Below are positions 7,490-16,844 of a stretch of DNA of 64,000 bases, one piece after another. Every line of letters begins with the position of its first letter. Position 1 is the stretch's first letter. Under the pieces are notes generated by a model, which was given only the letters and a program-made list of their open reading frames with translations, was not told the DNA's origin and made no database searches. The translations under genes and the position numbers were made by a program. Where the stretch lies: assembly GCA_016713625.1 (NCBI GenBank), contig JADJOT010000008.1:455508-519507 (forward strand), read 5' to 3'. This DNA comes from Candidatus Accumulibacter affinis (GTDB lineage: Bacteria > Pseudomonadota > Gammaproteobacteria > Burkholderiales > Rhodocyclaceae).

Positions 7490-9370
7490 ATGAAGGTCCA
7501 CACACCCACTCCTGGCGCCTTCGCGAGGGTTGCAGCAAACCATCGGCCTGGCCGGACGTTCGCCGCCTTCGCGGCGTTGTCCATCCGCCTGCGCTGGCTG
7601 GCAGCGTCACTCGCCCTGCTGACCACGATCGCCTTCGCTCAGGAGCCGGCGAACCCGCTCAAGCCGGTCGATCGATCGAGTCCACGCGCCGCTCTGAAGA
7701 CCTTCCTCGATTCCGGGGACGCGCTCGGCACGTTTCTGGTGCAGGATTACCTGCCGTCACCGTCGCGCGAGCACTTTCGCCGCCTGATCTCACTGAGCGA
7801 GACTCCCCTGCAGAGCCTGGACTTGAGCGAACTGGCGCCGGCGGCCCGTCCGAAGACCGGCCGGGCGGCGGCATTGGCCTTGTACGAGGTGTTGAGCCGC
7901 ATCCCGCTGCCGCCTCTGGACGACATACCCGACGCCAGTCAGGTCACCCAGCCTGCCGGTGGTGGCCCAACGCGCTGGGTGATCCCGAACACCGAGATTG
8001 CTCTGGTGCGCACGCCGAGTGGGACGCGTGGCGACGAGTTTCTGTTCAGTGCCAATACCGTTGCCCGCGCCGGCGAGTTCTACGAACGGGTTCGCGAACT
8101 ACCCTACCACCGCCCGCTTCCCCTGCAGGGGGTGCACGACCTCGTTGCCAGCGGCGGCGCCTGGATGATTCCGTACGCCTGGATTCAGTCGCTGCCGGCG
8201 TCGCTGCGCGTCCCGATTGCCGACCAGTCGGCCTGGAAATGGATCGGCCTGGTGCTGCTGTTGCTGCTTCTCGCATCGTTCCTGTGGTTGGCGTACCGCG
8301 TTTCGCAGCTGGGCGACCATCAGAGCCGATTCCTGCGCGCACTGGCGCAGTTCGCCATGCCGGCCTCGCTGCTCGCGGTGACGCCGCTGGTGACCTACCT
8401 CGCGCTTGTCCAGATCAACCTGGCTGGCAGCGTCGGCAGCGCCATCGAGGTCACGGCGACGGCACTCATGTTCCTCGCCGGCGCATGGATGGCGTGGCGC
8501 CTGGCGCCGGTGGTCGCTGAGGCGATCATCGCCTCGCCGCGGATCGCACCCGAGAGCATTGACGCACATGTCATCCGCGTCGTCGCTCGCCTGCTGGGAA
8601 TCTTTGGCGGCATGGCGCTGCTCGCCGTGGGGGCTGATCGACTTGGGGCGCCAGTGTATGGCGTCGTCGCCGGGTTGGGCGTCGGCGGTCTGGCGATCGC
8701 CCTGGCCGCCCGGCCCAGCGTCGAGAATCTGATCGGCGGCATGAGTCTGTTTGCCGACAAGCCGATCCGCGTTGGCGACTACTGCAAATATGGCGACATG
8801 GCTGGGACCGTTGAGGCAATTGGCCTGCGTTCGTCACGGCTACGCGGCCAGGACCGTACGGTGACCACGATTCCAAACGCCGCGATGGCGCGCATGCCGA
8901 TCGTCAATCTCACGCAGCGCGACCGGATGCTGCTCAAGGCGGTGATCGGTCTGCGTTGCGAGACGACCCCGGAGCAACTGCGTTACATCCTCGTCAAGCT
9001 ACGCGAACTGCTCCTCAGCCACCCCCGCGTCTACCCGGACCCGGCGCGCGCGCGCTTCATCGGCTTTGGCGCCAGTTCGCTGGACATCGAGGTGTTCGCC
9101 TACGTGACGACCAGGGAGTCGGCGGAGTTTCTCGGTATCCAGGAAGACATCCTGTTGCGGATCATGGACATCGTCGAAGAGAGTGGCACGGCTTTGGCGT
9201 TTCCCTCACAGACGCTCTACATGGGTCGCGACCAGACTCCGGATGCCGCGAAAGCACAGGCTGCGGAGGCCGCCGTGCGAAGGTGGCGGGAAGAGGGTAG
9301 CCTGCCGTTCCCGGATTTTTCCCCGCAGCAGGCCGATCGCCTCCGCGGCTCGCTCGTCTATCCGCCATGA
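7490..9370 (+). CDS. MscS-family mechanosensitive channel
   Basis: 626 residues. The frame is open far upstream, but ATG 7490 has AAGGAGG 6 bases before it and gives a signal/membrane segment at residues 32-50. Residues 50-240 are a periplasmic domain, then four to five membrane helices (about 248-410). The MscS pore helix and junction (about 385-420) show G-L-G-V-G-G-L-A-I-A-L-A-A and E-N-L-I-G-G-M, followed by F-A-D-K-P-I-R-V-G-D-Y of the beta domain and a C-terminal alpha/beta domain. Inner-membrane tension-gated channel. Its stop overlaps the pqiA start (ATGA), tying it to the Pqi operon. Confidence 0.92.
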   Translation: MKVHTPTPGAFARVAANHRPGRTFAAFAALSIRLRWLAASLALLTTIAFAQEPANPLKPVDRSSPRAALKTFLDSGDALGTFLVQDYLPSPSREHFRRLISLSETPLQSLDLSELAPAARPKTGRAAALALYEVLSRIPLPPLDDIPDASQVTQPAGGGPTRWVIPNTEIALVRTPSGTRGDEFLFSANTVARAGEFYERVRELPYHRPLPLQGVHDLVASGGAWMIPYAWIQSLPASLRVPIADQSAWKWIGLVLLLLLLASFLWLAYRVSQLGDHQSRFLRALAQFAMPASLLAVTPLVTYLALVQINLAGSVGSAIEVTATALMFLAGAWMAWRLAPVVAEAIIASPRIAPESIDAHVIRVVARLLGIFGGMALLAVGADRLGAPVYGVVAGLGVGGLAIALAARPSVENLIGGMSLFADKPIRVGDYCKYGDMAGTVEAIGLRSSRLRGQDRTVTTIPNAAMARMPIVNLTQRDRMLLKAVIGLRCETTPEQLRYILVKLRELLLSHPRVYPDPARARFIGFGASSLDIEVFAYVTTRESAEFLGIQEDILLRIMDIVEESGTALAFPSQTLYMGRDQTPDAAKAQAAEAAVRRWREEGSLPFPDFSPQQADRLRGSLVYPP

Positions 9371-10083
9371 GTGCGGACTTTGCGCGCCCGGTGGCTCGCT
9401 CAGGCCTGAACAAGCGGCCCGTCTTCGACCCCGCGCTCGTCGCGTGTCCTGACTGCGACCTCCTGCAGCGCCTGCCGGAGGTGCCCGCCGGCAGCACCGC
9501 GTGCTGCGCGCGTTGCCAGGCGAGACTGTGGCGGCACAAGACGGATTCACTCAACCGCACGCTCGCACTCGCCGTCGCCGCAGCACTGCTGTTGGTGATC
9601 GCCAATAGCGTGCCGATGCTCGGTCTGTCGGTGGCCGGTCGCGCGGCGTCTACCACAGTGCTCGGTGGTGTGCTGGCGATGTGGGACGACGGCAGGCAAA
9701 CGGTCGCCATGCTGGTGTTGTTCACGGCGGTGATTGCGCCAGCGCTCGAAATCGCCTGTCTGCTCGCGGTCAGCCTGGCCGTGCGGCGGCCACCGGCACC
9801 GCAGTGGGCGGGCACGTTGCTGCGCGGCTACGAAGTCCTGCGCGAGTGGAGCATGATCGAGATCATGCTGCTCGGCGTGCTGGTCGCGCTGATCAAGATC
9901 GCCGAGCTGGCGACGGTGATCCCGGGCCTGGCGATGTTCGTGCTCGGCACGCTGGTGTTCCTGCTCGCGGCGATGGCCGCGACGTTCGACCCGCGCGATG
10001 CGTGGGCACGCGTCGCTTGGGCCGCCGGGGAGTCGCTCAGGCAGGCGCCCGGTCTGGCGCGAGCGGCGGAGGACAAGCGATGA
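9367..10083 (+). CDS. pqiA: paraquat-inducible protein A, first copy
   Basis: 238 residues. N-terminal zinc-ribbon-like pairs C-P-D-C (about 35-38) and C-A-R-C (about 55-58) are followed by four membrane helices, the PqiA domain. Known PqiA proteins are inner-membrane partners of the MCE protein PqiB in lipid transport between membranes. In E. coli PqiA has two such domains in one chain; here they are two consecutive genes. Start overlaps mscS by 4 bases and the stop overlaps the next pqiA by 4 bases. Confidence 0.9.
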   Translation: MSADFARPVARSGLNKRPVFDPALVACPDCDLLQRLPEVPAGSTACCARCQARLWRHKTDSLNRTLALAVAAALLLVIANSVPMLGLSVAGRAASTTVLGGVLAMWDDGRQTVAMLVLFTAVIAPALEIACLLAVSLAVRRPPAPQWAGTLLRGYEVLREWSMIEIMLLGVLVALIKIAELATVIPGLAMFVLGTLVFLLAAMAATFDPRDAWARVAWAAGESLRQAPGLARAAEDKR

Positions 10084-10733
10084 GCGCCGTGCCAGCGAGC
10101 GCGAGGTCGCTCGGGCTGGCCGGCTGCGAGGTCTGCGGGCTGGTTTCGCGATTGCCGCCGGGGAAGTCTGCGGCGCATTGCCCGCGTTGTGGCGAGCGCC
10201 TGCATTTTCGCCGACGGGCGAGCGTCGAGAGCTGCTGGGCGCTGGTGATCGCGGCGCTGATCCTCTACATTCCGGCCAACCTGCTGCCGGTGCTCACCAC
10301 CTACACGCCGCTGGGTGTCGAAACCGACACCATCCTGCAGGGAGTGGTCGAGCTGTGGTCGCCGTCGTCGTGGCCGCTGGCGATCATCGTCTTCGTCGCC
10401 AGCATCACCATTCCGCTCGGCAAACTGATCGCCCTCGCTTATCTGCTGATCACCGTGCAGCGCGGCTCGATCCAGTCGACCGTACAGCGGGCACGGCTCT
10501 ACCGCATGGTAAAGTTCATTGGGCGCTGGTCGATGCTCGATGTCTTCGTCGACACCTTCGTCGTCGCCCTGGTGCAGCTCAAGCCGCTGATGTGGGTGGC
10601 CGCGGGCCCCGGGGTGATTTTCTTTGCTGGCGTGGTGGTGGTGACGATGATCGCCGTAAACTGCTTTGATCCAAGGCTGATCTGGGATCTCCCGGAGAAG
10701 GAAAACGATGTCCGACAACGAAGTCCTGCCTGA
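10080..10733 (+). CDS. pqiA: paraquat-inducible protein A, second copy
   Basis: 217 residues from ATG 10080, which overlaps the previous stop (ATGA). Zinc-ribbon-like C-E-V-C and C-P-R-C pairs (about 13-41) precede four membrane helices with Y-I-P-A-N-L-L-P-V-L and W-S-M-L-D-V-F-V-D-T, hallmark PqiA motifs. It pairs with the first copy to make up the two-domain PqiA seen in other bacteria. The reading frame overlaps the pqiB start by 26 bases, indicating coupled translation. Confidence 0.9.
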   Translation: MSAVPASARSLGLAGCEVCGLVSRLPPGKSAAHCPRCGERLHFRRRASVESCWALVIAALILYIPANLLPVLTTYTPLGVETDTILQGVVELWSPSSWPLAIIVFVASITIPLGKLIALAYLLITVQRGSIQSTVQRARLYRMVKFIGRWSMLDVFVDTFVVALVQLKPLMWVAAGPGVIFFAGVVVVTMIAVNCFDPRLIWDLPEKENDVRQRSPA

Positions 10734-12372
10734 TCTTCCCGAAGCCACGGCGCGGCCACGGCGCAGCCGCTTGTCGGTGGTGTGGATCATTCCGATCATC
10801 GCTGCGCTGCTCGGCGGCTGGATTGCAGTGCAGAAGCTGCTCGCCGAAGGGCCGACGATCGAGATCAGCTTTGCCTCGGCCGAAGGCCTGGTGGCCGGCA
10901 CCACGACCGTCAAATACAACGGCGTTGACGTCGGCAAGCTCCAGTCACTGAAGGTGGCCGGCGATCGCCAGCGGATCATTGCGCGCGTGCAGATGGCCCC
11001 GGAGACGAAGGACTGGCTGCTTGAGGATACCTGGTTCTGGGTGGTCAGGCCGCGTATCGCCGGCGGCAGCATCACCGGGCTGGGGACGCTGCTCTCCGGC
11101 TCCTACATCGGGATGGCGATCGGCAAGGCGGGCGAGAGGACTGACTCCTTCACGGCGCGCGACGTGCCGCCAGTGGTTGCCGGCGATACGCCAGGACGCT
11201 TTTTCCTCCTCAAGGCAGCCAACCTTGGCTCGCTCGACTATGGCACGCCGATCTATTTCCGGCGTATCCAGGTCGGGCAGGTGGCCTCCTACAGTCTCGA
11301 CCACGACGGCCGCGAGCTGACCGTGCGGGTCTTCGTGAACGCGCCCTACGATCGCTTCGTCAAGCCCGACACGCGTTTCTGGCAGGCCAGTGGCCTCGAT
11401 TTTTCGCTCAATGCGAACGGCCTCAACGTGCAGACCGAGTCGCTGGTGTCGCTGCTGATCGGTGGGCTTGCCTTTGACACGCCGGCGGCCAGTGTCGAGG
11501 ACGCGGCCGCTGCCGCAGAAACCAGCTTTGAGCTGTTTGCCAACGAGGCCCTGGCGATGAAGGCGCCGGAGCGGGGCGCCACGCACTTTGTTCTCTACTT
11601 CGACGAATCGGTGCGCGGTCTCTCGGTCGGCGCACCGATGACCTTCCTCGGGTTGCCGATCGGCGAGGTCGCCTCGGTGCGCCTCGAGGCCGGCAACCGG
11701 AAGAATCTGCAGGTGCGCGCGCGGGTGCTGGTCGCTGCCTACCCGCAACGTTTTCTCGACATTCTTGCCAATCCACAGGAGCTGACCGGGGGCAAGCAGC
11801 CTAGTCCGGCGACGCGCAAACTCATCGTCGAGCAACTCGTTGCACGTGGGCTGCGCGCGCAGTTGCGTACCGGTAGCCTGCTGACCGGCCAGCTCTACGT
11901 CGCACTCGACTATGCCGCAAACCCGGCCAGCGCGAAGATCGACTGGACAAGCGAACCGCCCGCCTTCCCGGTGGTCAGGGGCGGGCTCACCGACATCGAG
12001 GCGAAGCTGACCAGCATTCTTGCCAAACTCGACGGCTTGCCGTTCGAAGCCATCGGCAGCGATCTGAAGAAGTCGCTGGCGACCCTTGCAGGCACGCTGA
12101 AGGATGTCGATACGCTGGTCAAGCGCTGGGGAGGCGAGTTGACGCCCGAACTGAAAGGCGCGCTGGTCGACGCACGTCGCAGCCTCGCTGCCGCCGAACG
12201 CCTCTTCGATTCCGCCGGTAAAGTCGTGGCGCCGGACTCGGCGACGCTCGTGGAACTGCGTGGCACCCTGGCCGAAGTGAAGCGTACCGCGCAGTCGCTG
12301 CGCGTGCTGACCGATTATCTCGAGCGCCATCCCGAGGCGCTGATACGCGGCAAGAGCGAGGAGGAGCAGTGA
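10708..12372 (+). CDS. pqiB: PqiB, MCE-domain intermembrane lipid transport protein
   Basis: 554 residues. One N-terminal membrane helix (about residues 23-43) and three MCE domains starting near residues 48, 163 and 292, each with the V-x-Y-x-G-x-x-V-G or similar core. The C-terminal part (about 430-545) is helical, as in PqiB, where helices extend the stacked-ring tunnel across the periplasm. AAGGAAAACG before ATG acts as ribosome site. Anchored in the inner membrane, it should bridge to the outer membrane with PqiC. Confidence 0.93.
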   Translation: MSDNEVLPDLPEATARPRRSRLSVVWIIPIIAALLGGWIAVQKLLAEGPTIEISFASAEGLVAGTTTVKYNGVDVGKLQSLKVAGDRQRIIARVQMAPETKDWLLEDTWFWVVRPRIAGGSITGLGTLLSGSYIGMAIGKAGERTDSFTARDVPPVVAGDTPGRFFLLKAANLGSLDYGTPIYFRRIQVGQVASYSLDHDGRELTVRVFVNAPYDRFVKPDTRFWQASGLDFSLNANGLNVQTESLVSLLIGGLAFDTPAASVEDAAAAAETSFELFANEALAMKAPERGATHFVLYFDESVRGLSVGAPMTFLGLPIGEVASVRLEAGNRKNLQVRARVLVAAYPQRFLDILANPQELTGGKQPSPATRKLIVEQLVARGLRAQLRTGSLLTGQLYVALDYAANPASAKIDWTSEPPAFPVVRGGLTDIEAKLTSILAKLDGLPFEAIGSDLKKSLATLAGTLKDVDTLVKRWGGELTPELKGALVDARRSLAAAERLFDSAGKVVAPDSATLVELRGTLAEVKRTAQSLRVLTDYLERHPEALIRGKSEEEQ

Positions 12373-12962
12373 TGAAGAAGGCTGCGGTGAGAATTTTTTC
12401 CAGCCTGACCCTGGTGGTGGCGGCAACGGTTTCGGGTTGCGCGTCGCCACCGTCGCGCTTCTACACGCTGACCGCGGCGGCGCAGCCGGATGGCGCGCCG
12501 CCAGCGCCGTACGCTGTTGTGGTGGACGGCGTCAGTGTTCCGGCGACGGTAGACCGGCCGCAGCTGGTCGTTCAGAAAGGGCCGAATCGAGTTGCCATCG
12601 ATGAGTTCAACCGCTGGGCGGCGCCGCTTGGGTCGAGCATCGCGCGTGCCGTCGCCGAGAACCTGGTGGTCGTTCTCGGCACCCCGCGTGTCGCGACCGG
12701 CCCGCTCTCGGCGAGCTTTGATCCTGCCTATCACGTGGCGATCGACATCCAGCGCTTCGAGTCGGCGCCCGGCGAAGCGAGCACGCTCGATGCGGTCTGG
12801 GTGGTGCGCGGCGTCACTGCGACGCCGGTGAGCGGACGCAGTTCGCAGCGCGAGCCGGTAGCGGGCGACGGCTACGAAGCGATCGCTGCCGCGCACAGCC
12901 GCGCGATCGGGAAACTCAGTCGCGAGATTGCCGCCGCGATTCGCGCCGAAGCGGCACGCTGA
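12372..12962 (+). CDS. pqiC: PqiC-like ABC-type transport auxiliary lipoprotein
   Basis: 196 residues. ATG overlaps the pqiB stop by one base (TGATG); a GTG three bases upstream is possible. Lipobox V-S-G-C near residue 21, then S-P-P-S-R-F-Y-T-L, the standard opening of the ABC-auxiliary-lipoprotein (PqiC) family. Probably lipid-anchored in the outer membrane where it receives the PqiB tunnel. Last gene of the mscS-pqiAABC operon; only 63 bases separate it from the convergent helicase gene. Confidence 0.9.
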   Translation: MKKAAVRIFSSLTLVVAATVSGCASPPSRFYTLTAAAQPDGAPPAPYAVVVDGVSVPATVDRPQLVVQKGPNRVAIDEFNRWAAPLGSSIARAVAENLVVVLGTPRVATGPLSASFDPAYHVAIDIQRFESAPGEASTLDAVWVVRGVTATPVSGRSSQREPVAGDGYEAIAAAHSRAIGKLSREIAAAIRAEAAR

Positions 12963-13025
12963 ATCGGCAAAGGCGCGCTGCGGCGATGCCGGACGAGGCC
13001 AGGAAACAAGCCGGGAGCCCGCGCC

Positions 13026-15137
13026 CTACTTCCACATTGCCCGCATTCGCGCGGCGAGGTCGAGCGCCTGCTGCTTGGCATTCGGATTGGCCGCCACGGC
13101 TTCGGCGGGCGGCGGCCAGGACAGCTGTGCAAAGTGCGGCAGCAGCGAATTGGTGATGAAGCGCGTACGGTTGGCGTAGACATGCCGGTCGCCGAATCCG
13201 GGCTGATGAGCAACGTAGAAGCGTTGCGGCAACAGGAGGTCCAGGTGTTCCCTGGCGCGCGTCATGGCGACGTAGAGCAGGCGTCGTTCCTCCTCGATCT
13301 CACTGGCGGTTCCGCTGGCCATGTCGGAGGGGATACAGCCATCGACGGCATTGAGGACGCTGACGGCGGTCCATTCCTGCCCCTTGGCCGAGTGGATCGT
13401 CGACAGGATCAGGTAGTCCTCATCGAGCAGTGGTGCGCCGGCCTGGTCGCTGCTGGCGTCGGGCGGGTCGAGCGTGAGTTCGGTGAGGAAGCGTTCGGCG
13501 CTGGGATAGGTCACGGCGATGCGGGCGAGCTGTGCGATGTCGGCCTGCCGAACCTCGGCGTCTTCATGCAGGCGCTCGATTTGTGCGTGGTACCAGGCGC
13601 AGATCTGGTCGAAGGCGGCTGGCCACGAGGCCGCGCCTGGGTCGCTGGCTTCGATCAGGGTGGCGAAGTCGCTCCAGGCGATTCTTGCCGACTCGGGCAC
13701 CGGTTGCTCGCTCAGCAGCCGGCAAGCCGGGTTGGCCGTGCTCACATTCGCCAGCACCCGGCCGGCCGTTTTCGGGCCGATGCCGGCGACCAGTTGCATG
13801 GCGCGGAAACCGGCCAGCCGGTCACGCGGGTTCTGCGTCCAACGCAGGATGGAGAGCACATCCTTGACATGCGCCGCTTCGAGAAACTTGAGTCCGCCGT
13901 ATTTGACAAAAGGGATGTTGCGCCGCGTCAGTTCGAGTTCGAGCCGGACGCTGTGCTGCGCGGTGCGGAACAGCACCGCCTGCGCCTTTAGCCGGATGCC
14001 GGCCTCGCGGCGGGCGAGCACCTGTTCGACGACATAAATCGCCTGGTCGGCATCATCGCGCAGCGCTACCAGCTTCGGTTTCTCGGAGGACGGGCGGTCG
14101 CTCCACAGGTCCTTGGTGAAACGCTCGGCGGCGCCAGCGATCACCTGGTTGGCGGCGTTCAGGATCGGCTGCGTCGAGCGGTAGTTGCGGTCTAGCGTCA
14201 CCACCTCTGCCGGCGGGTCGAAATGGCTGGGGAAATCAAGGATGTTGCGTACCGTCGCGCCGCGAAAGGCGTAAATCGACTGTGCGTCGTCGCCGACCAC
14301 CGTGAGGCCGCGACCGTCCGGCTTCATGGCCAGCAGGATGGCCGCCTGCAGCCGGTTGGTGTCCTGATACTCGTCGACCAGAACCTGGCGGAAGCGCGCG
14401 CCGATTTCCCGACCCAGTTCGGGCTCGCTGACCATCTGTGCCCAGTAAAGCAGCAGGTCGTCGTAGTCGAGGACCTGCTGCGCCTGTTTGGTCTCCACGT
14501 AGGCGAGAAACAGCCGCTTCAGCTCCGCTTCCCACTCGCTGCACCAGGGGAAGCTGGATTGCAGCACCTCGGTCAGCGTCGCCTGTGTGTTGAGCACCGC
14601 CGAGTAGATCGCCAGACAGCTTCCCTTGAGCGGAAAGCGCTTTTCCCTGGCCGAGAAACCGAGGCCATGGCGAACGAGGTTCATCAGGTCGGCCGAGTCC
14701 TGCCGGTCGTGGATGGTGAATGCCGGGTCGAGACCGATGCGACCGGCGTACTCGCGCAACAGCCGCGCGCCGATGCCATGGAAGGTGCCGGACCAGGCCA
14801 GCGACGGTGCGCCGGGCCGCGCGTGCGCGCCAGACCGCCGCTGCAGAATCCGCTCGACGCGCCGGCTCATTTCGCTGGCGGCGCGTCGCGAGAAGGTGAG
14901 CAGCAGGATACGGTCGGGATCGGCGCCGTGCGCGACGAACTGTGCGACGCGGTGCGCCAGCGTGCTGGTCTTGCCCGATCCGGCGCCGGCAATCACCAGC
15001 AAGGGGCGATGCCCGGCCTCACCGGCCCAATCCTTCGCCGGCCCGATGCCGAAGCACACGGCCGCGCGTTGCGCTTCGTTGAGTTGCGCGAGCGGATCGG
15101 CGGTGGCGCCGTACTCACCTTGCGCAAGGATTTTCAT
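13026..15137 (-). CDS. UvrD/Rep-type superfamily 1 DNA helicase
   Basis: 703 residues from ATG 15137; an open extension to 15284 crosses the promoter and is rejected. All SF1A helicase motifs are visible: Walker A A-G-A-G-S-G-K-T, motif II V-D-E-Y-Q-D-T-N, motif III G-D-D-A-Q-S-I-Y-A-F-R-G, motif V S-T-I-H-S-A-K-G-Q-E-W and motif VI Y-V-A-M-T-R-A-R-E. A 3'-5' helicase for DNA repair or replication restart, cytoplasmic. Length equals UvrD/PcrA (about 700-720), though the divergent C-terminus does not allow UvrD versus Rep to be decided. A LexA-type operator lies 37 bases upstream, which implies SOS induction. Confidence 0.9.
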   Translation of the reverse strand: MKILAQGEYGATADPLAQLNEAQRAAVCFGIGPAKDWAGEAGHRPLLVIAGAGSGKTSTLAHRVAQFVAHGADPDRILLLTFSRRAASEMSRRVERILQRRSGAHARPGAPSLAWSGTFHGIGARLLREYAGRIGLDPAFTIHDRQDSADLMNLVRHGLGFSAREKRFPLKGSCLAIYSAVLNTQATLTEVLQSSFPWCSEWEAELKRLFLAYVETKQAQQVLDYDDLLLYWAQMVSEPELGREIGARFRQVLVDEYQDTNRLQAAILLAMKPDGRGLTVVGDDAQSIYAFRGATVRNILDFPSHFDPPAEVVTLDRNYRSTQPILNAANQVIAGAAERFTKDLWSDRPSSEKPKLVALRDDADQAIYVVEQVLARREAGIRLKAQAVLFRTAQHSVRLELELTRRNIPFVKYGGLKFLEAAHVKDVLSILRWTQNPRDRLAGFRAMQLVAGIGPKTAGRVLANVSTANPACRLLSEQPVPESARIAWSDFATLIEASDPGAASWPAAFDQICAWYHAQIERLHEDAEVRQADIAQLARIAVTYPSAERFLTELTLDPPDASSDQAGAPLLDEDYLILSTIHSAKGQEWTAVSVLNAVDGCIPSDMASGTASEIEEERRLLYVAMTRAREHLDLLLPQRFYVAHQPGFGDRHVYANRTRFITNSLLPHFAQLSWPPPAEAVAANPNAKQQALDLAARMRAMWK

Positions 15138-15173
15138 GGTCTTGCCCGATCCATTCTCACCAGAAGCTCCAGG

Positions 15174-15193
15174 TACTGTAATTATCAACAGTA
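15174..15193 (-). promoter_or_regulatory. LexA (SOS) box upstream of the helicase
   Basis: The 20-base element TACTGT-N8-ACAGTA is a perfect 6-base inverted repeat with the spacing of the E. coli-type LexA operator (CTGT-N8-ACAG) and an AT-rich centre in GC-rich surroundings. It sits 37 bases before the helicase start, where it would cover the promoter. LexA repression of uvrD-type genes is established in enterobacteria; the same operator class is used in beta- and gammaproteobacteria. Confidence 0.75.
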
Positions 15194-15481
15194 TAACCGA
15201 GCATGCTCCGTGCCCAGCGAGCAATTCCGGCGTGCAAGCCGGAATGCGCCCTGCAAGGGAGGGAACGGTCATGGCTTTCATCATCGGGGGTGTCTGGAAT
15301 CGCCATGACCGTTACTGGCATTCAAATGTCGTCGTGCAGTTGCTGGCGTTGCAGTTTTTCGGGTTGACCTGTACCGCCGCTTTGCCTGATCTGGCGCATT
15401 GCTCGGTGGCCAGCGCTTGACTGTGCAGTGCGCCTGGATTGCGGCTAGAATCCAGGTTCTTCCATGCGCCGAATTGCCACG

Positions 15482-16840
15482 ATGACCGATCGTACAACCG
15501 TCATTCCGATCTTGCAGCGTCTGCAGAATGAGGCACCGCTGGACCCGGACCCTGCCGACCGAAAAGCAGCGCAGGATTATTAGGAACTCTACATCGCGGA
15601 TCTGCACGCGGCGCAGGGTGATGTCGTCAGGCGATTGGCGATGGAAGTGGAAAGCTCGCTCGGCAGCCGCCACGTCTACCTTTTTTCGGGAACCATTGGT
15701 TCCGGCAAGAGCACCGAACTGCGTCGTCTGGCCAACCAATTGCGCGAGGACGAGCAATACGCGCTGGTCGTCAACGTCATGGAGTACCTGAACCCGCAGA
15801 TTCCGGTCGGTGTTGCCGACCTGTTGATGGCGATGACACTTGGCGTCTGGGAGGCCTGGGCCAGGGCGCAGGGCAGCGACGCCAATGACGGCAAACGCTG
15901 GGCCTGGTGGGCTTCGTTGCTGGCCATGCGGCCAGAGGGCAAGGAACTGGAAATTTCCGGCGGCCCGGTCAAGCTGAAAATAGCTCTGCATGCCAACCCG
16001 ACGTTTCGCGAGCGTCTGCGCAAGTATTTCGAGTTCAATCTGGATACCCTGGTTGGCGAGATCAATCGCTTCTTCGCCGATCTGGGCGAAGAAATTCGTC
16101 GCCAGAGGAGTCTTGACGAAGCGGCTCACCTCGTCGTTGTCGTCGATTCGCTCGAACACTTTGGCGGACAGGCGACCCCCGGCAAAGCGGATGAAGTGCT
16201 GCAAAGCCTGCTCGGGATTTTCAACACCTTCAACGCCTATCTGCGCATCGATGGCTGGAGTGTCATCTATTCGGTACCGCCCTTGCTGCACAAGCTGGCT
16301 CCCGGAGTCGCCGCGACGTTCGGCATGAGCACCACCTATTACCTGACCAGCGCCCATGTCTTCAAGAATCGCAGCAACGCGCTCGACGACGAGACGATCG
16401 AGCAGAAAATGATTCCGCTGCTCTTGCGACGCCTCGGTGCGGCGCAGCAACCGGCACTGATCGGCCTGCCCGAACTGCGCAATATTGTGCAGATGACCGG
16501 CGGCGACCTGCGCGATCTGCTGCGCACCCTGCGTGCCGCGCTGCTCGCCGGCCTGACCGACAACCAGTTTCCGGTGGCTCAGGCACAGCTCGAACGGGTC
16601 TATAACGACTTGCGACGCCCCTATCTGCCGCTGCCGCAGGATACCGCCGAACGCCTGCGCCAGATTCATGCCGACAAGGAAGCGTATCTGGCGACCGCCG
16701 CCGACTGGCAACTGGTGATCAGCGATCTGGCGCAAAAACGTGTCCTGCTCTACCTCAACGGCACCGAATGGTACGACGTCCATCCGCTGCTGCGCGCTCC
16801 GCTGGCGGCACAAAGGCCGGCGCTGGTGAACCCGGCCTGA
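15482..16840 (+). CDS. P-loop NTPase interrupted by an in-frame amber codon
   Basis: One frame runs from ATG 15482 to TGA 16838 except for a TAG at 15581-15583 (codon 34). The downstream part can start at ATG 15635 (401 residues). Residues on both sides read as continuous protein (A-A-Q-D-Y, stop, E-L-Y-I-A-D-L-H), so the codon was probably a sense codon such as GAG. Walker A G-T-I-G-S-G-K-S-T follows about 20 residues after Met 15635 and a Walker B-like V-V-V-V-D-S-L-E appears about 150 residues later, as in AAA/STAND-like ATPases of uncertain role. The TPR gene begins 4 bases after the stop. Mutation, sequencing error or suppression cannot be told apart here. Confidence 0.75.
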
Positions 16841-16844
16841 GCCC

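Noticed and set aside
10945..12450. 501-residue open frame on the minus strand
   Set aside because: Antisense to pqiB, which has clear MCE domains; no ribosome site.
15417..15451. Possible sigma70 promoter before the NTPase (TTGACT and TAGAAT)
   Set aside because: The 23-base spacing is too long for a normal promoter.
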